The notes: generated by a model from the letters alone, not told the origin. Positions 9,401 through 18,143 are shown, counted from the stretch's first letter. The stretch is DNA of 64,000 nt from Aquimarina megaterium XH134 (GCF_000520975.1 NZ_JACB01000032.1:1-64000), one strand, 5' to 3'. Made by a program: numbers and translations.

Positions 9401-9813
9401 ATCGGCTTTAGTTCATTTGACTTCTGTTCTATACTTGCTAGCAACAAAGCAGATGAATTTTCGTTTTCACTTAATTGTAACAGGTTTAAAAGTCTATCAC
9501 TTACTTCGGGGAAATGATTTCCAATTATACCAGATGCTTTTTCATAATCAATTCCTCTTGTAAGCTTAAATAGTTTAGCAATTGGTACTAGTATAAACTT
9601 AACAAACAGACCAAACTCTACTGCAATAAACAGCCAAAACAATATAGTTCTTCCTAGTGTACTAAGCCACAAAAAATTCTCAACAAGCAGTGTTATTAAA
9701 AAATATAGAACACCAATAGCGAAAAAAAGAATAATACCTTTTATAAGTTCATTGACATAATATTTTCTTGTAAACTGCTCTAACTTGCTTTTTATGAACT
9801 GAAAATTATCCAT
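6424..9813 (-). CDS. DUF4175 family large membrane-anchored coiled-coil protein
   Basis: A 1129-residue protein. Two hydrophobic helices lie near residues 18-65 and another near 150-168, with the rest probably periplasmic. A beta-rich region (about 180-490) is followed by a long Glu/Lys-rich coiled coil (about 490-760), a Met/Gln-rich stretch, and a Gly/Lys/Glu low-complexity segment around 905-985. This order is typical of the DUF4175 family of Bacteroidota, whose function is not established. The gene is first in a block with ybeY and mnmG and is divergent from the alkane-hydroxylase-like gene. The pseudo-ORFs on the opposite strand, rich in Ser and Phe, are shadows of the Lys/Glu codons. 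Confidence 0.85.
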   Translation of the reverse strand: MDNFQFIKSKLEQFTRKYYVNELIKGIILFFAIGVLYFLITLLVENFLWLSTLGRTILFWLFIAVEFGLFVKFILVPIAKLFKLTRGIDYEKASGIIGNHFPEVSDRLLNLLQLSENENSSALLLASIEQKSNELKPIPFKLAINLQKNAKYLKYAAIPVAIFLLLFLFNKTGWISDSYKRVVNYEVAYEPPAPFQFFIVNKNLNAFENKDFVLKVKTAGDIVPDNATITYNDEIYFLKNVGLGEFEYRFIQPKESLEFVISANEVNSIPYRLSVVPIPALLNFEMKLDYPSYTKKVDEILKSSGNATIPEGTKVNWVVYTRNTDKVELKTKDSVIPLAKNGTDFSYQKQVYSNLDYQITTSNQNVKDYDNLAFNLNVIKDQYPELNLKSEKDSVDNQTIYFFGRISDDYGLNKLRLVYYDQDNASDIKIKNIAINKAVFDEFIYAFPAGIDLIEGHNYEFYFEVFDNDVIHNYKSTKSQVFNFRQLTKEEREDDLLKKQNETISGLNKSLDKFKEQEQELKSLSKTQKEKKNLDFNDKKKLEDFLKRQKEQEKMMQDFSKKLKDNLDQLENKEKEEPFKDALKERLERNEEKLKKNEKLLEEIERLADKIKKEELTKKLEELGKENKSLKKNLEQLLELTKRYYVIEKHEKLVKELEDLSKRQEELSEKKEEENTKEKQEELNKEFENFQKEMEKLRKENEDLKKPMSLDQKKDDENEIKKEQQKASENLEKENKSDAKKNQKSAAQKMKQMSNGMMMQMQMAGGEQQQEDMEMLRQILDNLVDFSIGQEGLMKKFRGIDINNPSYSSKLRKQSILRENFIHIDDSLYALALRTPQITEVVTQKLTDIEFNIDKSLERLAENQVVQGSANQQYTVTGSNDLAYLLSRTLDQMQNSMSASGSKGKSGSNEFQLPDIIKKQEELNKKMEEGAEKGKKKGDKEGEQKGGKKGEKQGKENKGSGKQGNEKGGKEGNKKDGNDKNGEGESQMQKEDMNGELYEIYKQQQQLRNALQDKIRKEGKGNKIGSSLLRKMEEVEQELLEKGFNERTLSKMLNLKHELLKLEDATLEQGEEEKRESKTNQVQFGNQNSQQLEKAKQYFNTTEILNRQVLPLRQNYKQKVQEYFKKDND

Positions 9814-9914
9814 ATTTTATACCTTCCTTTTTCATTAACCACTAAATCTACAATTTTATTTTTAATAGAATTGTTATATTTATGATAATTCAATCGTCTA
9901 GAATATAAGTTGTT

Positions 9915-10955
9915 ATGAAAGATCTTAAATATATTTGTGCATACACAATACCTTTTATGGCAATTATTGGTATTTGGTTACAAGGAATTTATACCTATCT
10001 AACACCTATATACGCCTTTGGATTGATTCCTATACTAGAATTATTTACAAATTCATCAACTAAAAACTTAGACGATAAACACAAAATATTACAATCCAAA
10101 AAAAAGATATTCGACTGGATGCTTTATATCAACTTGCCTATCGTTTATGGTATTTTACTCCTCGGAGTTTTTACCAGTACTACATCTAATCTAGATACTT
10201 ATGAAATTATAGGTATCATTATTTCATTAGGTATTGTTTTGGGATCTAATGGAATAAATGTCGGACACGAATTAGGTCATCGGTATACAAAAGAAAGATA
10301 TATTGGCAAAGCTCTTCTTCTCCCATCCCTGTATATGCATTTTTATATAGAGCATAATTTTGGTCATCACTTAAACGTGGCTACTAAAGAAGATCCCGCC
10401 ACAGCTAGATATAATCAACCCGTCTACTTTTTCTGGATAACTTCGACTATACGGCAATACATAAATGCCTGGAAAATACAATTCAAATTGCTAAAACAAA
10501 ATAATCAAGCTTTCCTCTCTGTAAAAAATGATATGCTTTGCTATTTTGTTATTACTCTTTTATATCTAACAATACTTACATATTTCTTTGGTTTTTTAGG
10601 ATTGCTAGTTGCATTTTTAAGTGGAGTTACAGGCTTCTTATTGCTTGAAACTATTAACTATATCGAGCATTATGGTTTAGTGAGAAGAAAAACCAGCTCT
10701 GGTCGCTATGAACGTGTAAGAGAAATTCATTCATGGAATTCGAACCATACTTTGGGAAGAATTATGTTGTATGAACTAACACGACATAGTGATCATCATC
10801 ACAGAGCATCAAAAAAATATCAAATTTTAGACCATCATGACAAAAGCCCTCAATTACCTTTTGGTTATCCTACATCTATGGTATTATCATTACTCCCTCC
10901 CCTATGGTTTTTGATTATGAATAAACGCGTTCCACGTGAAATGAAAAGTATTTAA
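9915..10955 (+). CDS. AlkB-type membrane non-haem di-iron monooxygenase (alkane 1-monooxygenase family)
   Basis: A 346-residue integral membrane protein with about six hydrophobic helices. All histidine boxes of the alkane hydroxylase family are present: HELGHR near residue 117, EHNFGHH near 146, NYIEHYGL near 245 and RHSDHHHR near 290. The family hydroxylates the terminal carbon of medium-chain alkanes using rubredoxin electrons; no rubredoxin gene is adjacent. In marine flavobacteria the substrate of such stand-alone members is not known, and a fatty-acid or lipid hydroxylase role is possible. The C-terminal box GYPTSMVLSLLPPLWF is also typical. It is divergent from the DUF4175 gene. Confidence 0.88.
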   Translation: MKDLKYICAYTIPFMAIIGIWLQGIYTYLTPIYAFGLIPILELFTNSSTKNLDDKHKILQSKKKIFDWMLYINLPIVYGILLLGVFTSTTSNLDTYEIIGIIISLGIVLGSNGINVGHELGHRYTKERYIGKALLLPSLYMHFYIEHNFGHHLNVATKEDPATARYNQPVYFFWITSTIRQYINAWKIQFKLLKQNNQAFLSVKNDMLCYFVITLLYLTILTYFFGFLGLLVAFLSGVTGFLLLETINYIEHYGLVRRKTSSGRYERVREIHSWNSNHTLGRIMLYELTRHSDHHHRASKKYQILDHHDKSPQLPFGYPTSMVLSLLPPLWFLIMNKRVPREMKSI

Positions 10956-11017
10956 AAAGGTAATAAGAATTTCATCGCTTATCCCGAAAAATCATTTCCA
11001 TAGCATATTTAAGATTG

Positions 11018-11025
11018 TATCTTTG
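11018..11025 (+). promoter_or_regulatory. Probable -7 element of gltX promoter
   Basis: TATCTTTG matches the Bacteroidota -7 consensus TAnnTTTG, 42 bp before the gltX start codon. A clear -33 TTTG is not visible. Confidence 0.5.
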
Positions 11026-11067
11026 CTATTTATTTATAAGACTTTTTAAAGTTTAAAAAACACAATC

Positions 11068-12579
11068 ATGACAAAAGACATTAGGGTACGATTTGCACCA
11101 AGTCCTACCGGACCCTTACATATAGGGGGTGTGAGAACTGCATTATTTAATTATCTCTTCGCCAAGCAACATAATGGAACCTTTGTTCTTAGAATAGAAG
11201 ACACCGATCAAAACAGATACGTTCCTGGAGCTGAAGATTATATTAAAGAAGCGCTCGATTGGTGTAGTATTCCATTCGATGAAGGACCCGGAAAAGATGG
11301 AGGATTTGGCCCATATAGACAAAGTGAACGTAAACATTTATACAAGCAATATGCGGATCAATTAATAAAAGATGGCCACGCATATTTTGCTTTTGATACT
11401 ACAGAAGCTCTTGATGGTCATAGAAAAGATCACGAAGCTAATGGTAAGACATTTATTTATAATTGGCATAATAGAGAAAAACTTACTAATTCTTTATCCT
11501 TATCTGAAGATGAAGTATCTGCAAAAATTAACTCTGGAGAACCCTACGTTATTAGGTTTAAATCTCCTAAAGATGAGATTTTAAAATTTACAGATGAAAT
11601 TCGTGGAGACATAAGTATAGACACTAATATTCTAGATGATAAAATCTTATTTAAAAGTGATGGGATGCCTACATATCATCTTGCCAATATTGTAGATGAT
11701 CACTTAATGAAAATTACACATGTGATTCGAGGAGAAGAATGGTTACCATCCTTAGCTCTTCATGTTCTTTTGTATCGTTCATTTAATTGGGAAGCTCCAA
11801 GTTTTGCACATTTACCTCTCATTCTTAAACCTGTAGGTAAAGGGAAACTAAGCAAAAGAGATGGTGATAAAATGGGATTTCCGGTATTCCCGTTGCAATG
11901 GGTAGATCCAAAAAGTCAAAGTATCTCTTCTGGATATCGTGAAGATGGTTACTTACCCGAAGCTGTTGTTAATATGCTTGCCTTTTTAGGGTGGAATCCA
12001 GGTACAGAACAAGAATTATTTTCTTTACAGGAGTTAATTAAAGAATTTGACTTAAAACGCGTTAATAAAGCAGGTGCCAAATTCGATCCAGAAAAAACCA
12101 AATGGTTTCAACAACAACAGTTACAAAAAATCGATAGTACTATATTGTCTCAACAATTTGAAGACATTTTATCTAAAAAAAACATTTCTACAACCTTAGA
12201 TCTTAATGTTATTATAGATACAATAAAAGAACGGGCTACATTCACCAAAGATTTTTGGGACCTTAGTCATTTTTATTTTTTATCACCCAGTGAATATGAC
12301 GAAAAAGCCATTAAAAAAGCCTGGAAACAAGATACGCCAGGTTTAATGCACGAGTTAACAAGAATATTAAATGACATTTCGGATTTCTCGGAAGATAATG
12401 TTTCAACCATTGTAAAAGGGTGGATTACAGGAAAAGAAATTGGTTTTGGTAAAATCATGATGCCACTTCGTATAGCTTTAGTAGGCTCACTTCAAGGGCC
12501 CGATTTATTTCAAATTGCATCTATGATTGGTAAAAAAGAAACCATAAAAAGAATAGAAAACGCCATTGAGAAAAACTAG
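11068..12579 (+). CDS. gltX: Glutamate--tRNA ligase
   Basis: A 503-residue class I aminoacyl-tRNA synthetase that charges tRNA-Glu (and in many bacteria tRNA-Gln; here a separate glnS is present). The HIGH-type signature is PSPTGPLHIGG at residues 9-19, and the KMSKS-type loop is KLSKRDGDKMGFP near residue 266. The C-terminal helical anticodon-binding domain contains RVNKAGAKFDPEKTKWF. Length and order are normal. It is transcribed alone: a promoter element precedes it and a hairpin terminator shared with the convergent lipoprotein gene follows. Confidence 0.97.
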   Translation: MTKDIRVRFAPSPTGPLHIGGVRTALFNYLFAKQHNGTFVLRIEDTDQNRYVPGAEDYIKEALDWCSIPFDEGPGKDGGFGPYRQSERKHLYKQYADQLIKDGHAYFAFDTTEALDGHRKDHEANGKTFIYNWHNREKLTNSLSLSEDEVSAKINSGEPYVIRFKSPKDEILKFTDEIRGDISIDTNILDDKILFKSDGMPTYHLANIVDDHLMKITHVIRGEEWLPSLALHVLLYRSFNWEAPSFAHLPLILKPVGKGKLSKRDGDKMGFPVFPLQWVDPKSQSISSGYREDGYLPEAVVNMLAFLGWNPGTEQELFSLQELIKEFDLKRVNKAGAKFDPEKTKWFQQQQLQKIDSTILSQQFEDILSKKNISTTLDLNVIIDTIKERATFTKDFWDLSHFYFLSPSEYDEKAIKKAWKQDTPGLMHELTRILNDISDFSEDNVSTIVKGWITGKEIGFGKIMMPLRIALVGSLQGPDLFQIASMIGKKETIKRIENAIEKN

Positions 12580-12585
12580 AAAAAA

Positions 12586-12620
12586 TACAGGTCACTATTG
12601 ATATGAAGTAGTGACCTGTA
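12586..12620. terminator. Bidirectional terminator between gltX and the convergent lipoprotein
   Basis: 12-bp perfect stem TACAGGTCACTA / TAGTGACCTGTA with an 11-nt loop, 6 nt after the gltX stop. It lies between two convergent genes. Confidence 0.75.
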
Positions 12621-12637
12621 TATATTACCAGTTACTT

Positions 12638-13195
12638 TTAATAATCGAACTTTTCTAATGTTCCATCCAAATTATAAACGAAAGTAAAATCAGTTCCTCC
12701 ATTTTCTGGTTTTAATTGAATAAAATAATTCATCTTTGACTTGTCTCCATCATCAGGTGCCATGATAGAAGCAATACTTAAAACAGCTGCACTAATATCT
12801 TTCTCTTCTTTAAGTTTTTTTATAGAACTTTCTATAAGTTCTCCCAGTTTACTTAAGTCTACTTCTTCATTTAAATTAAACATAAAATCTTGAGCCTTAC
12901 CGCCAGATAATTCGAGAGTAACATCTGCTGTTTGCGACCATGAGCTGTTACTAAAATTCCAACTCCCCATTTTTAATGATGACGGATCTTTAGTTACTGT
13001 TGTAGTAATTATTGTTCCTACTTGCTTAACATATGTAATTGATAATTCGGTATAAAAAGCATCATCTCCAAATTTATTTTTTAAGTTCTCCTCTACTCCT
13101 TTAAATCCTTTTGCATCGAACGAAAGCTTACTGTTACAAGAAGAAATAAGAGTTGTTATTAATACTACAAGTAATAATTTTTTTATTTTTTTCAT
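12638..13195 (-). CDS. Lipoprotein of unknown function
   Basis: A 185-residue protein with a lipoprotein signal (LITTLISSC, Cys20). The remainder alternates beta strands and a helix around residues 110-140, and ends with FTFVYNLDGTLEKFDY. It resembles small flavobacterial surface or periplasmic lipoproteins, but I recognise no named domain. It is transcribed alone, convergent with gltX and ending at the shared hairpin. Function unknown. Confidence 0.7.
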   Translation of the reverse strand: MKKIKKLLLVVLITTLISSCNSKLSFDAKGFKGVEENLKNKFGDDAFYTELSITYVKQVGTIITTTVTKDPSSLKMGSWNFSNSSWSQTADVTLELSGGKAQDFMFNLNEEVDLSKLGELIESSIKKLKEEKDISAAVLSIASIMAPDDGDKSKMNYFIQLKPENGGTDFTFVYNLDGTLEKFDY

Positions 13196-13386
13196 TATTT
13201 TACCTTTTTAAATTAAAGGGTGCTAACATACCAGAATCATAAAACAAATTAGTATTCTAAAAAAAGATTGTGATGATTATGCCCAAAAAAGTGACGGTTT
13301 ACTTATCTATAATTCTTTTCTCCGAAAATGTAACATATATCAAAATTACTATACTGATATAGTAACTGCACTAAAACTATTCAACT

Positions 13387-13554
13387 ATGGGGAAACAATA
13401 TAAAGTTATACGTATATCAGAAAATTGGTCTTCAGAAAAACTTAGAGAAAAGGTAGAAAACGCTATGAATAAGTTCTCTAAAGAAGGCTGGGAAGTTGTA
13501 GATATTTCTTTTTTAGCAAATACATATATCGCTATGATAACAATTTCAAAATAA
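13387..13554 (+). CDS. DUF4177-like small protein
   Basis: A 55-residue frame starting at the ATG at 13387. It begins MGKQYKVIRISENW and has an Asn/Lys-rich helix followed by FSKEGWEVVDI, then a final strand. This is the pattern of DUF4177, a one-domain family of about 50-60 residues with unknown function. It is just upstream of, and probably cotranscribed with, the SPFH-domain gene 70 nt downstream. Its small size means it is easily missed in automatic annotation. Codon use and the clean family match support it as a real gene. Confidence 0.75.
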   Translation: MGKQYKVIRISENWSSEKLREKVENAMNKFSKEGWEVVDISFLANTYIAMITISK

Positions 13555-13624
13555 CAATCAATCATTTACAATTTATTAGTACATTGATTTTCAGAAAAAC
13601 TTTTAACTCTTAATATATAAAACA

Positions 13625-14569
13625 ATGGGGCTATATTTAATTCCAATAGTAATTCTCGGATTTATCATTCTGTTTTCAGGGATATTTACTGTAAAACAAC
13701 AAACCTCTGCAGTGGTTGAGCGATTTGGTAAGTTTTTAAGTATAAGAAACTCAGGATTACATTTTAAAATTCCGATTTTTGATAGAATCGCTGGGCGAAT
13801 CAATCTAAAAATCCAACAGCTTGATGTTCTTGTTGAAACCAAAACAAAAGATGATGTATTTGTACGTCTTAAAATCTCTGTTCAATTTCAGGTAATTAAA
13901 GAAAAAGTATATGATGCTTTTTATAAATTAGAAAATCCACATGATCAAATTACATCTTATGTTTTTGATGTGGTTCGTGCCGAAGTACCAAAAATGAAAC
14001 TAGACGATGTTTTTGAACGTAAAGATGATATTGCTATAGCAGTAAAACAAGAACTTAATGAGGCAATGGTAAATTATGGATACGATATCATTAAAACGCT
14101 GGTAACCGATATTGATCCGGATATGCAAGTTAAAGAAGCGATGAACAGGATTAATGCTGCCGAACGTGAAAAAGTTGCCGCAGAATATGAAGCTGAAGCT
14201 GAAAGAATTAAAATTGTGGCAAAAGCGCGTGCCGAAGCTGAAAGTAAAAGATTACAAGGGCAAGGTATTGCAGATCAACGTAGAGAAATTGCCAGAGGTC
14301 TAGAAGAGAGTGTTGATGTTTTAAATAATGTAGGTATTAATTCTCAGGAAGCTTCTGCATTAATTGTAGTAACACAACATTATGATACTTTACAATCTAT
14401 TGGAGAGGAAACCAATAGTAATTTAATTTTACTACCTAATTCTCCACAAGCGGGAAGTGATATGTTAAATAATATGATTGCATCATTTACTGCTTCAAAT
14501 CAAATAGGAGAAGAAATGAAAAAACAAAATGCTAAAAAAGGCCTTGGCAAAAAACCAGACAACAAGTAA
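13625..14569 (+). CDS. SPFH/Band 7 (stomatin/QmcA-like) membrane protein
   Basis: A 314-residue protein with one N-terminal hydrophobic anchor (residues 3-23), then a Band 7/SPFH domain (about 25-190) with VVERFGKF and the ETKTKDDVFVRLKISVQF strand pair. A helical, Ala/Glu-rich region (about 175-240, AEREKVAAEYEAEAERIKIVA) follows, as in stomatin and prohibitin oligomers. Such proteins form membrane rings or microdomains and some regulate FtsH-type proteolysis. The usual NfeD partner is not next door; the neighbour is a DUF4177 gene. A strong terminator follows. Confidence 0.92.
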   Translation: MGLYLIPIVILGFIILFSGIFTVKQQTSAVVERFGKFLSIRNSGLHFKIPIFDRIAGRINLKIQQLDVLVETKTKDDVFVRLKISVQFQVIKEKVYDAFYKLENPHDQITSYVFDVVRAEVPKMKLDDVFERKDDIAIAVKQELNEAMVNYGYDIIKTLVTDIDPDMQVKEAMNRINAAEREKVAAEYEAEAERIKIVAKARAEAESKRLQGQGIADQRREIARGLEESVDVLNNVGINSQEASALIVVTQHYDTLQSIGEETNSNLILLPNSPQAGSDMLNNMIASFTASNQIGEEMKKQNAKKGLGKKPDNK

Positions 14570-14590
14570 TAAGAATATAATTTTAATTCC

Positions 14591-14628
14591 CAAACCCGAT
14601 CATAAAATTTGATCGGGTTTGTTTTTTT
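14591..14628 (+). terminator. Terminator of the SPFH gene
   Basis: 11-bp perfect stem CAAACCCGATC / GATCGGGTTTG (14591-14601 and 14611-14621) followed by a run of T. A classic intrinsic terminator 22 nt after the stop. Confidence 0.92.
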
Positions 14629-14852
14629 CTACAATGATTTAAAATTATTGCTATTTTTCTAAAAAACTTAAAATAACGCGTTTTTATACAACCAACACAT
14701 AAAAGTGATAATATTATATTACCTCTTTTTTTTCTCCTCTTATATCATTTTATATTAAGCTATTTTTAATAAGAAAAATTAATGATTTCTTAAAAACTAT
14801 AAAAATTACTTATACCACAAAAAATTATTATCTTTATAAAAAATTTTCCCCC

Positions 14853-15362
14853 ATGAAAAATTACTTATTTATTTTCCTTCTTATTTCCGGAAGTGTTTTT
14901 TGTCAAAACATGACTACACTAAAAGAATTTGCATTACGAGATGCAAAAGCAACTTCTAAAGCATCAATGGATAGAAATTTAAGTACCATACTCAAATATA
15001 CTCATCCAGAAGTTTACAAAGCGTATGGGGAAAAACAACTAATGGATACTATGGATGAAATTTACAGAACCATGGATGCTCAAAAAATAAAAATCCTTAG
15101 TTCTGAAGTAGATGAAGTAACAGAGATAAAAAAAGAAAACAGAGAATATCATTGTTTAGTTAAAAACACAGTGAAAATGGACTTTAATGGTAGATTAATT
15201 ACCTTAAAAAGTTCATTATTTGGTTTTTATAACAAGAAAAAATCTCAATGGTATTTTGTAGAATCTAATAAACTTCTTGATGATCCACAAACCAAAAAGC
15301 TCTTCCCAAATTTTAAAACAGATATCGAAATTCCTTTAGATGAGCACATTGCAGATAATTAA
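14853..15362 (+). CDS. Secreted protein of unknown function
   Basis: A 169-residue protein with a cleavable signal peptide (residues 1-18, ending SVFCQ). The mature part starts with a helix (about 22-80, TLKEFALRDAKATSKASM) and then a set of beta strands, an arrangement like NTF2/SnoaL-type folds, although no diagnostic motif is visible. It is a single gene between the SPFH gene and convergent glnS. Upstream DNA is very A/T-rich and contains TATCTTTA, close to the -7 consensus. Function unknown. Confidence 0.7.
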   Translation: MKNYLFIFLLISGSVFCQNMTTLKEFALRDAKATSKASMDRNLSTILKYTHPEVYKAYGEKQLMDTMDEIYRTMDAQKIKILSSEVDEVTEIKKENREYHCLVKNTVKMDFNGRLITLKSSLFGFYNKKKSQWYFVESNKLLDDPQTKKLFPNFKTDIEIPLDEHIADN

Positions 15363-15415
15363 AAATTAAAAAACTTATAGACACAAAACATTTTCTGTAT
15401 CTACAAGTTTTTCCT

Positions 15416-17458
15416 TTATATATCATAGTCAGAAGCCACTTTTTGGGCTTCTAATTGCAATAATTCATTCTTATCCTCAAGAGCTTTGGTAACAAAATCT
15501 TTTGCTAACTGATCAGGTTGAATTCCTTTATTTCTAAGGATTTCGCTCAAGGCAATCATGGTAGCAATACGAGTTCCTGCTTTTTTTACAGCTGTTTCAT
15601 AAAGAGGTACAAGCTCTTCTATTTCTACAGTTTTGGCAGCTTCTATAATTTTGATTTTAAGCCCTTCTCTTTTAATATCTGGTACATTTGTATACTTCTT
15701 CCCTGCTCTTTTTATTTCTTCGATTGGAAGTATCGCTTTTTGCTGATTCTGAGGTTGTTTTTTAATATTTTGATTTGTAGGAACTGGTTTTACCTTTGCC
15801 CACGTATCTCGTAAACCAACTGTTTTGTTAAATACCAAAGCACCAGGGGCACTATCAATATCCACATTAAAATACCCCAATCTTTGAAACTGAAACTGGT
15901 CTAATGGTTTAACATCCTTTAGACTAGGTTCTATATAACCTGTTATTATTTTTAAAGAATCTGGGTTTAAAAACTCAACAAAATCTTTGTCTTTATGACT
16001 ATCTGGAGCTTCATCATTAAATAATCGATCATAAATCCTAACTTCTGAAGGAATAGCATGACTTATTGATACCCAATGTAACGTACCTTTTACATTACGT
16101 TTTGATTCTTCGGTACCACTTCCCGACTTGCTCTTTGGATCATATGTACATTGGATTTCTGTAATATTTCCTTCGGCATCTTTTATCACCCGTTCTCCTT
16201 TGATGATATATGCATTTTTAAGGCGTACCTCTTTTCCTAAAGTCAACCTAAAAAACTTTCTACCTGCCTCTTCTTTAAAATCTTCTCTTTCAATATATAA
16301 TTCGCCAGAAAATGGTATTTTTCTAGAACCCGCAGCTTCATCTTCTGGATTGTTTTCTGCTTCTAACCACTCTTCTTCTCCTTTTGGGTAATTGGTAATA
16401 ACAAGCTTAACAGGGTCCAAAACTGCCATTACTCTTGGTGCTGTTTTATTAAGATCTTCTCGTACACAGAACTCTAATAATGATACATCAATTACATTTT
16501 CACGTTTTGCAACACCAACAGTTTCGACAAACTTTCGTATTGATGCCGGAGTATATCCACGTCTTCTTAATGCCGAGATTGTAGGCATCCTGGGGTCATC
16601 CCATCCAGATACTACTCCTTCTTCTACAAGCTTGAGTAATTTACGCTTACTCATGATCGTATAACTTAAATTAAGTCTTGCAAACTCTCTTTGTTTTGGA
16701 CGTATATTGGTACTATATACTTGATCAAGGAACCAGTCATACAATTTTCTATGTGGCTTAAATTCTAAGGAACATAAAGAATGTGAGATGTTTTCTATAT
16801 AATCACTTTCGCCATGTGTCCAGTCATACATTGGATAAATACACCAATCATCACCGGTTCTATGATGTGATTTTTTTAATATTCTATACATCAAAGGATC
16901 TCGCATTAGCATATTTGGGTCTGCCATATCGATCTTTGCTCTCACTACATGATCGCCTTCATCAAACTTACCTTCTTTCATTTTCTGAAAAAGCTCTAAA
17001 TTTTCTTCAACAGAACGATCTCTGTATGGACTATTGGTTCCTGGTTCTGTGGTAGTTCCTTTTTGAGAAGCAATAGTTTCTGCAGATTGAGAATCTACAT
17101 AGGCTTTACCATCTTTAATAAGTTCAACAGTCCAATTGTATAACTGCTGAAAATAGTCAGACGAATAACATTCTTTATCCCATTGATATCCTAACCATGT
17201 TATATCTTCTTTAATTGCATCTACATATTCCTGTTCTTCTTTGGCAGGATTAGTATCATCAAAACGTAGGTTTACCGGTGCATTATACTTAAGACCAAGA
17301 CCAAAACTAATACCTATTGCTTTGGTATGTCCTATATGCAAATACCCATTGGGCTCTGGAGGGAAACGAAAACGTAAATTTTCTTTACTCATTCCGGTTG
17401 TAAGGTCCTCCTCTACAATATGCTCTATAAAATTAAGCGGTTTTTTTTCTTCTGACAT
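15416..17458 (-). CDS. glnS: Glutamine--tRNA ligase with C-terminal extension
   Basis: A 680-residue class I synthetase charging tRNA-Gln. HIGH motif: PEPNGYLHIGHTKAI near residue 37; KMSKS-type motif: IMSKRKL near residue 265. The two beta-barrel anticodon-binding domains end near residue 555 with FNKTVGLRDTWAK. A further 125 residues follow, beginning Pro/Gln/Lys-rich and then helical. Such tails occur in some GlnRS (for example YqeY fusions), but this one does not clearly look like YqeY. I chose the ATG at 17458; the frame runs seven codons further upstream but without family similarity. Convergent with the 14853 gene. Confidence 0.95.
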   Translation of the reverse strand: MSEEKKPLNFIEHIVEEDLTTGMSKENLRFRFPPEPNGYLHIGHTKAIGISFGLGLKYNAPVNLRFDDTNPAKEEQEYVDAIKEDITWLGYQWDKECYSSDYFQQLYNWTVELIKDGKAYVDSQSAETIASQKGTTTEPGTNSPYRDRSVEENLELFQKMKEGKFDEGDHVVRAKIDMADPNMLMRDPLMYRILKKSHHRTGDDWCIYPMYDWTHGESDYIENISHSLCSLEFKPHRKLYDWFLDQVYSTNIRPKQREFARLNLSYTIMSKRKLLKLVEEGVVSGWDDPRMPTISALRRRGYTPASIRKFVETVGVAKRENVIDVSLLEFCVREDLNKTAPRVMAVLDPVKLVITNYPKGEEEWLEAENNPEDEAAGSRKIPFSGELYIEREDFKEEAGRKFFRLTLGKEVRLKNAYIIKGERVIKDAEGNITEIQCTYDPKSKSGSGTEESKRNVKGTLHWVSISHAIPSEVRIYDRLFNDEAPDSHKDKDFVEFLNPDSLKIITGYIEPSLKDVKPLDQFQFQRLGYFNVDIDSAPGALVFNKTVGLRDTWAKVKPVPTNQNIKKQPQNQQKAILPIEEIKRAGKKYTNVPDIKREGLKIKIIEAAKTVEIEELVPLYETAVKKAGTRIATMIALSEILRNKGIQPDQLAKDFVTKALEDKNELLQLEAQKVASDYDI

Positions 17459-17599
17459 CTGTAATCTAATAAAACACAAAACTACAAATTCTAATCCTGC
17501 CTTGCTATTGTATAAAAATCTTTAATGCAATTATTTTATTAATATCAAAATTCATTAGAAAAGGGGTATTCTCCCTACTCAAATCATAAAGATTCTTTT

Positions 17600-17607
17600 T
17601 ACATTTG
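17600..17607 (+). promoter_or_regulatory. Probable -7 element of folB promoter
   Basis: TACATTTG fits TAnnTTTG and lies 12 bp before the GTG start of folB. It overlaps a TTG that could be misread as an upstream start, which argues for the downstream GTG. Confidence 0.55.
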
Positions 17608-17619
17608 CTTAAAAACCCC

Positions 17620-17976
17620 GTGGGACTAATAAAGTTAAAAAATATCAAGGTTTATGCTTATCATGGATGCCTTGTCGAAGAGAAAAAAATAGGATCGGAT
17701 TACAGAGTAGATCTAAAGATTAAGGCCGATTTATCAAAATCTGCAATATCTGATCGTTTAGCAGAAACTGTAGATTATGTTCATCTTAATCATATTGTAA
17801 AAGAAGAGATGGCTATTCGTTCTAAATTATTAGAACATGCCGCAGAGCGAATTTTAGTTCGTATATTAGATGAATTACCATTGGTTGATAAAGTTGTTGT
17901 AGATGTTTCTAAAATTAACCCACCTATTGGTGGAAATGTAGAAATGGTTACTATCACAAGAAGCAAAAACCGATAA
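17620..17976 (+). CDS. folB: Dihydroneopterin aldolase
   Basis: A 118-residue enzyme of folate synthesis that converts 7,8-dihydroneopterin to 6-hydroxymethyl-dihydropterin and glycolaldehyde. The N-terminus GLIKLKNIKVYAYHGCLVEEKKIG holds the family YHG motif with the pterin-site region; DTVDY-like ETVDYVHLNHIV and LLEHAAERI follow, and NPPIGG is near the end. The length is normal for the family. The start is a GTG at 17620; a longer TTG start would lie inside the promoter element. It is followed directly by the tRNA-Cys gene. Confidence 0.92.
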   Translation: MGLIKLKNIKVYAYHGCLVEEKKIGSDYRVDLKIKADLSKSAISDRLAETVDYVHLNHIVKEEMAIRSKLLEHAAERILVRILDELPLVDKVVVDVSKINPPIGGNVEMVTITRSKNR

Positions 17977-18071
17977 CTATAGTGTTAAAATTGTATGAAA
18001 AGCGTTTTATTGTAAAATCATTTAAGAAGTAATCATAAATTTTTTTACATTTGCCTTCCAACCAAAAATTG

Positions 18072-18142
18072 GGTGTCGTGGCCGAGTGGCTAGGCAGTGG
18101 TCTGCAACACCATCTACAGCGGTTCGAATCCGCTCGACACCT
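18072..18142 (+). tRNA. tRNA-Cys (GCA)
   Basis: 71-nt cloverleaf: acceptor stem GGTGTCG / CGACACC, D stem GCC/GGC, anticodon loop CTGCAAC with anticodon GCA at 18104-18106, and T arm GCGG-TTCGAAT-CCGC. The discriminator is T, as expected for tRNA-Cys. CCA is not encoded. Confidence 0.97.
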
Positions 18143-18143
18143 C

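Noticed and set aside
10928-10943. Degenerate parS-like sequence CGTTCCACGTGAAATG at the end of the AlkB-type gene
   Set aside because: Only 12 of 16 positions match and it encodes ordinary residues (RVPRE); kept out of the parS count.
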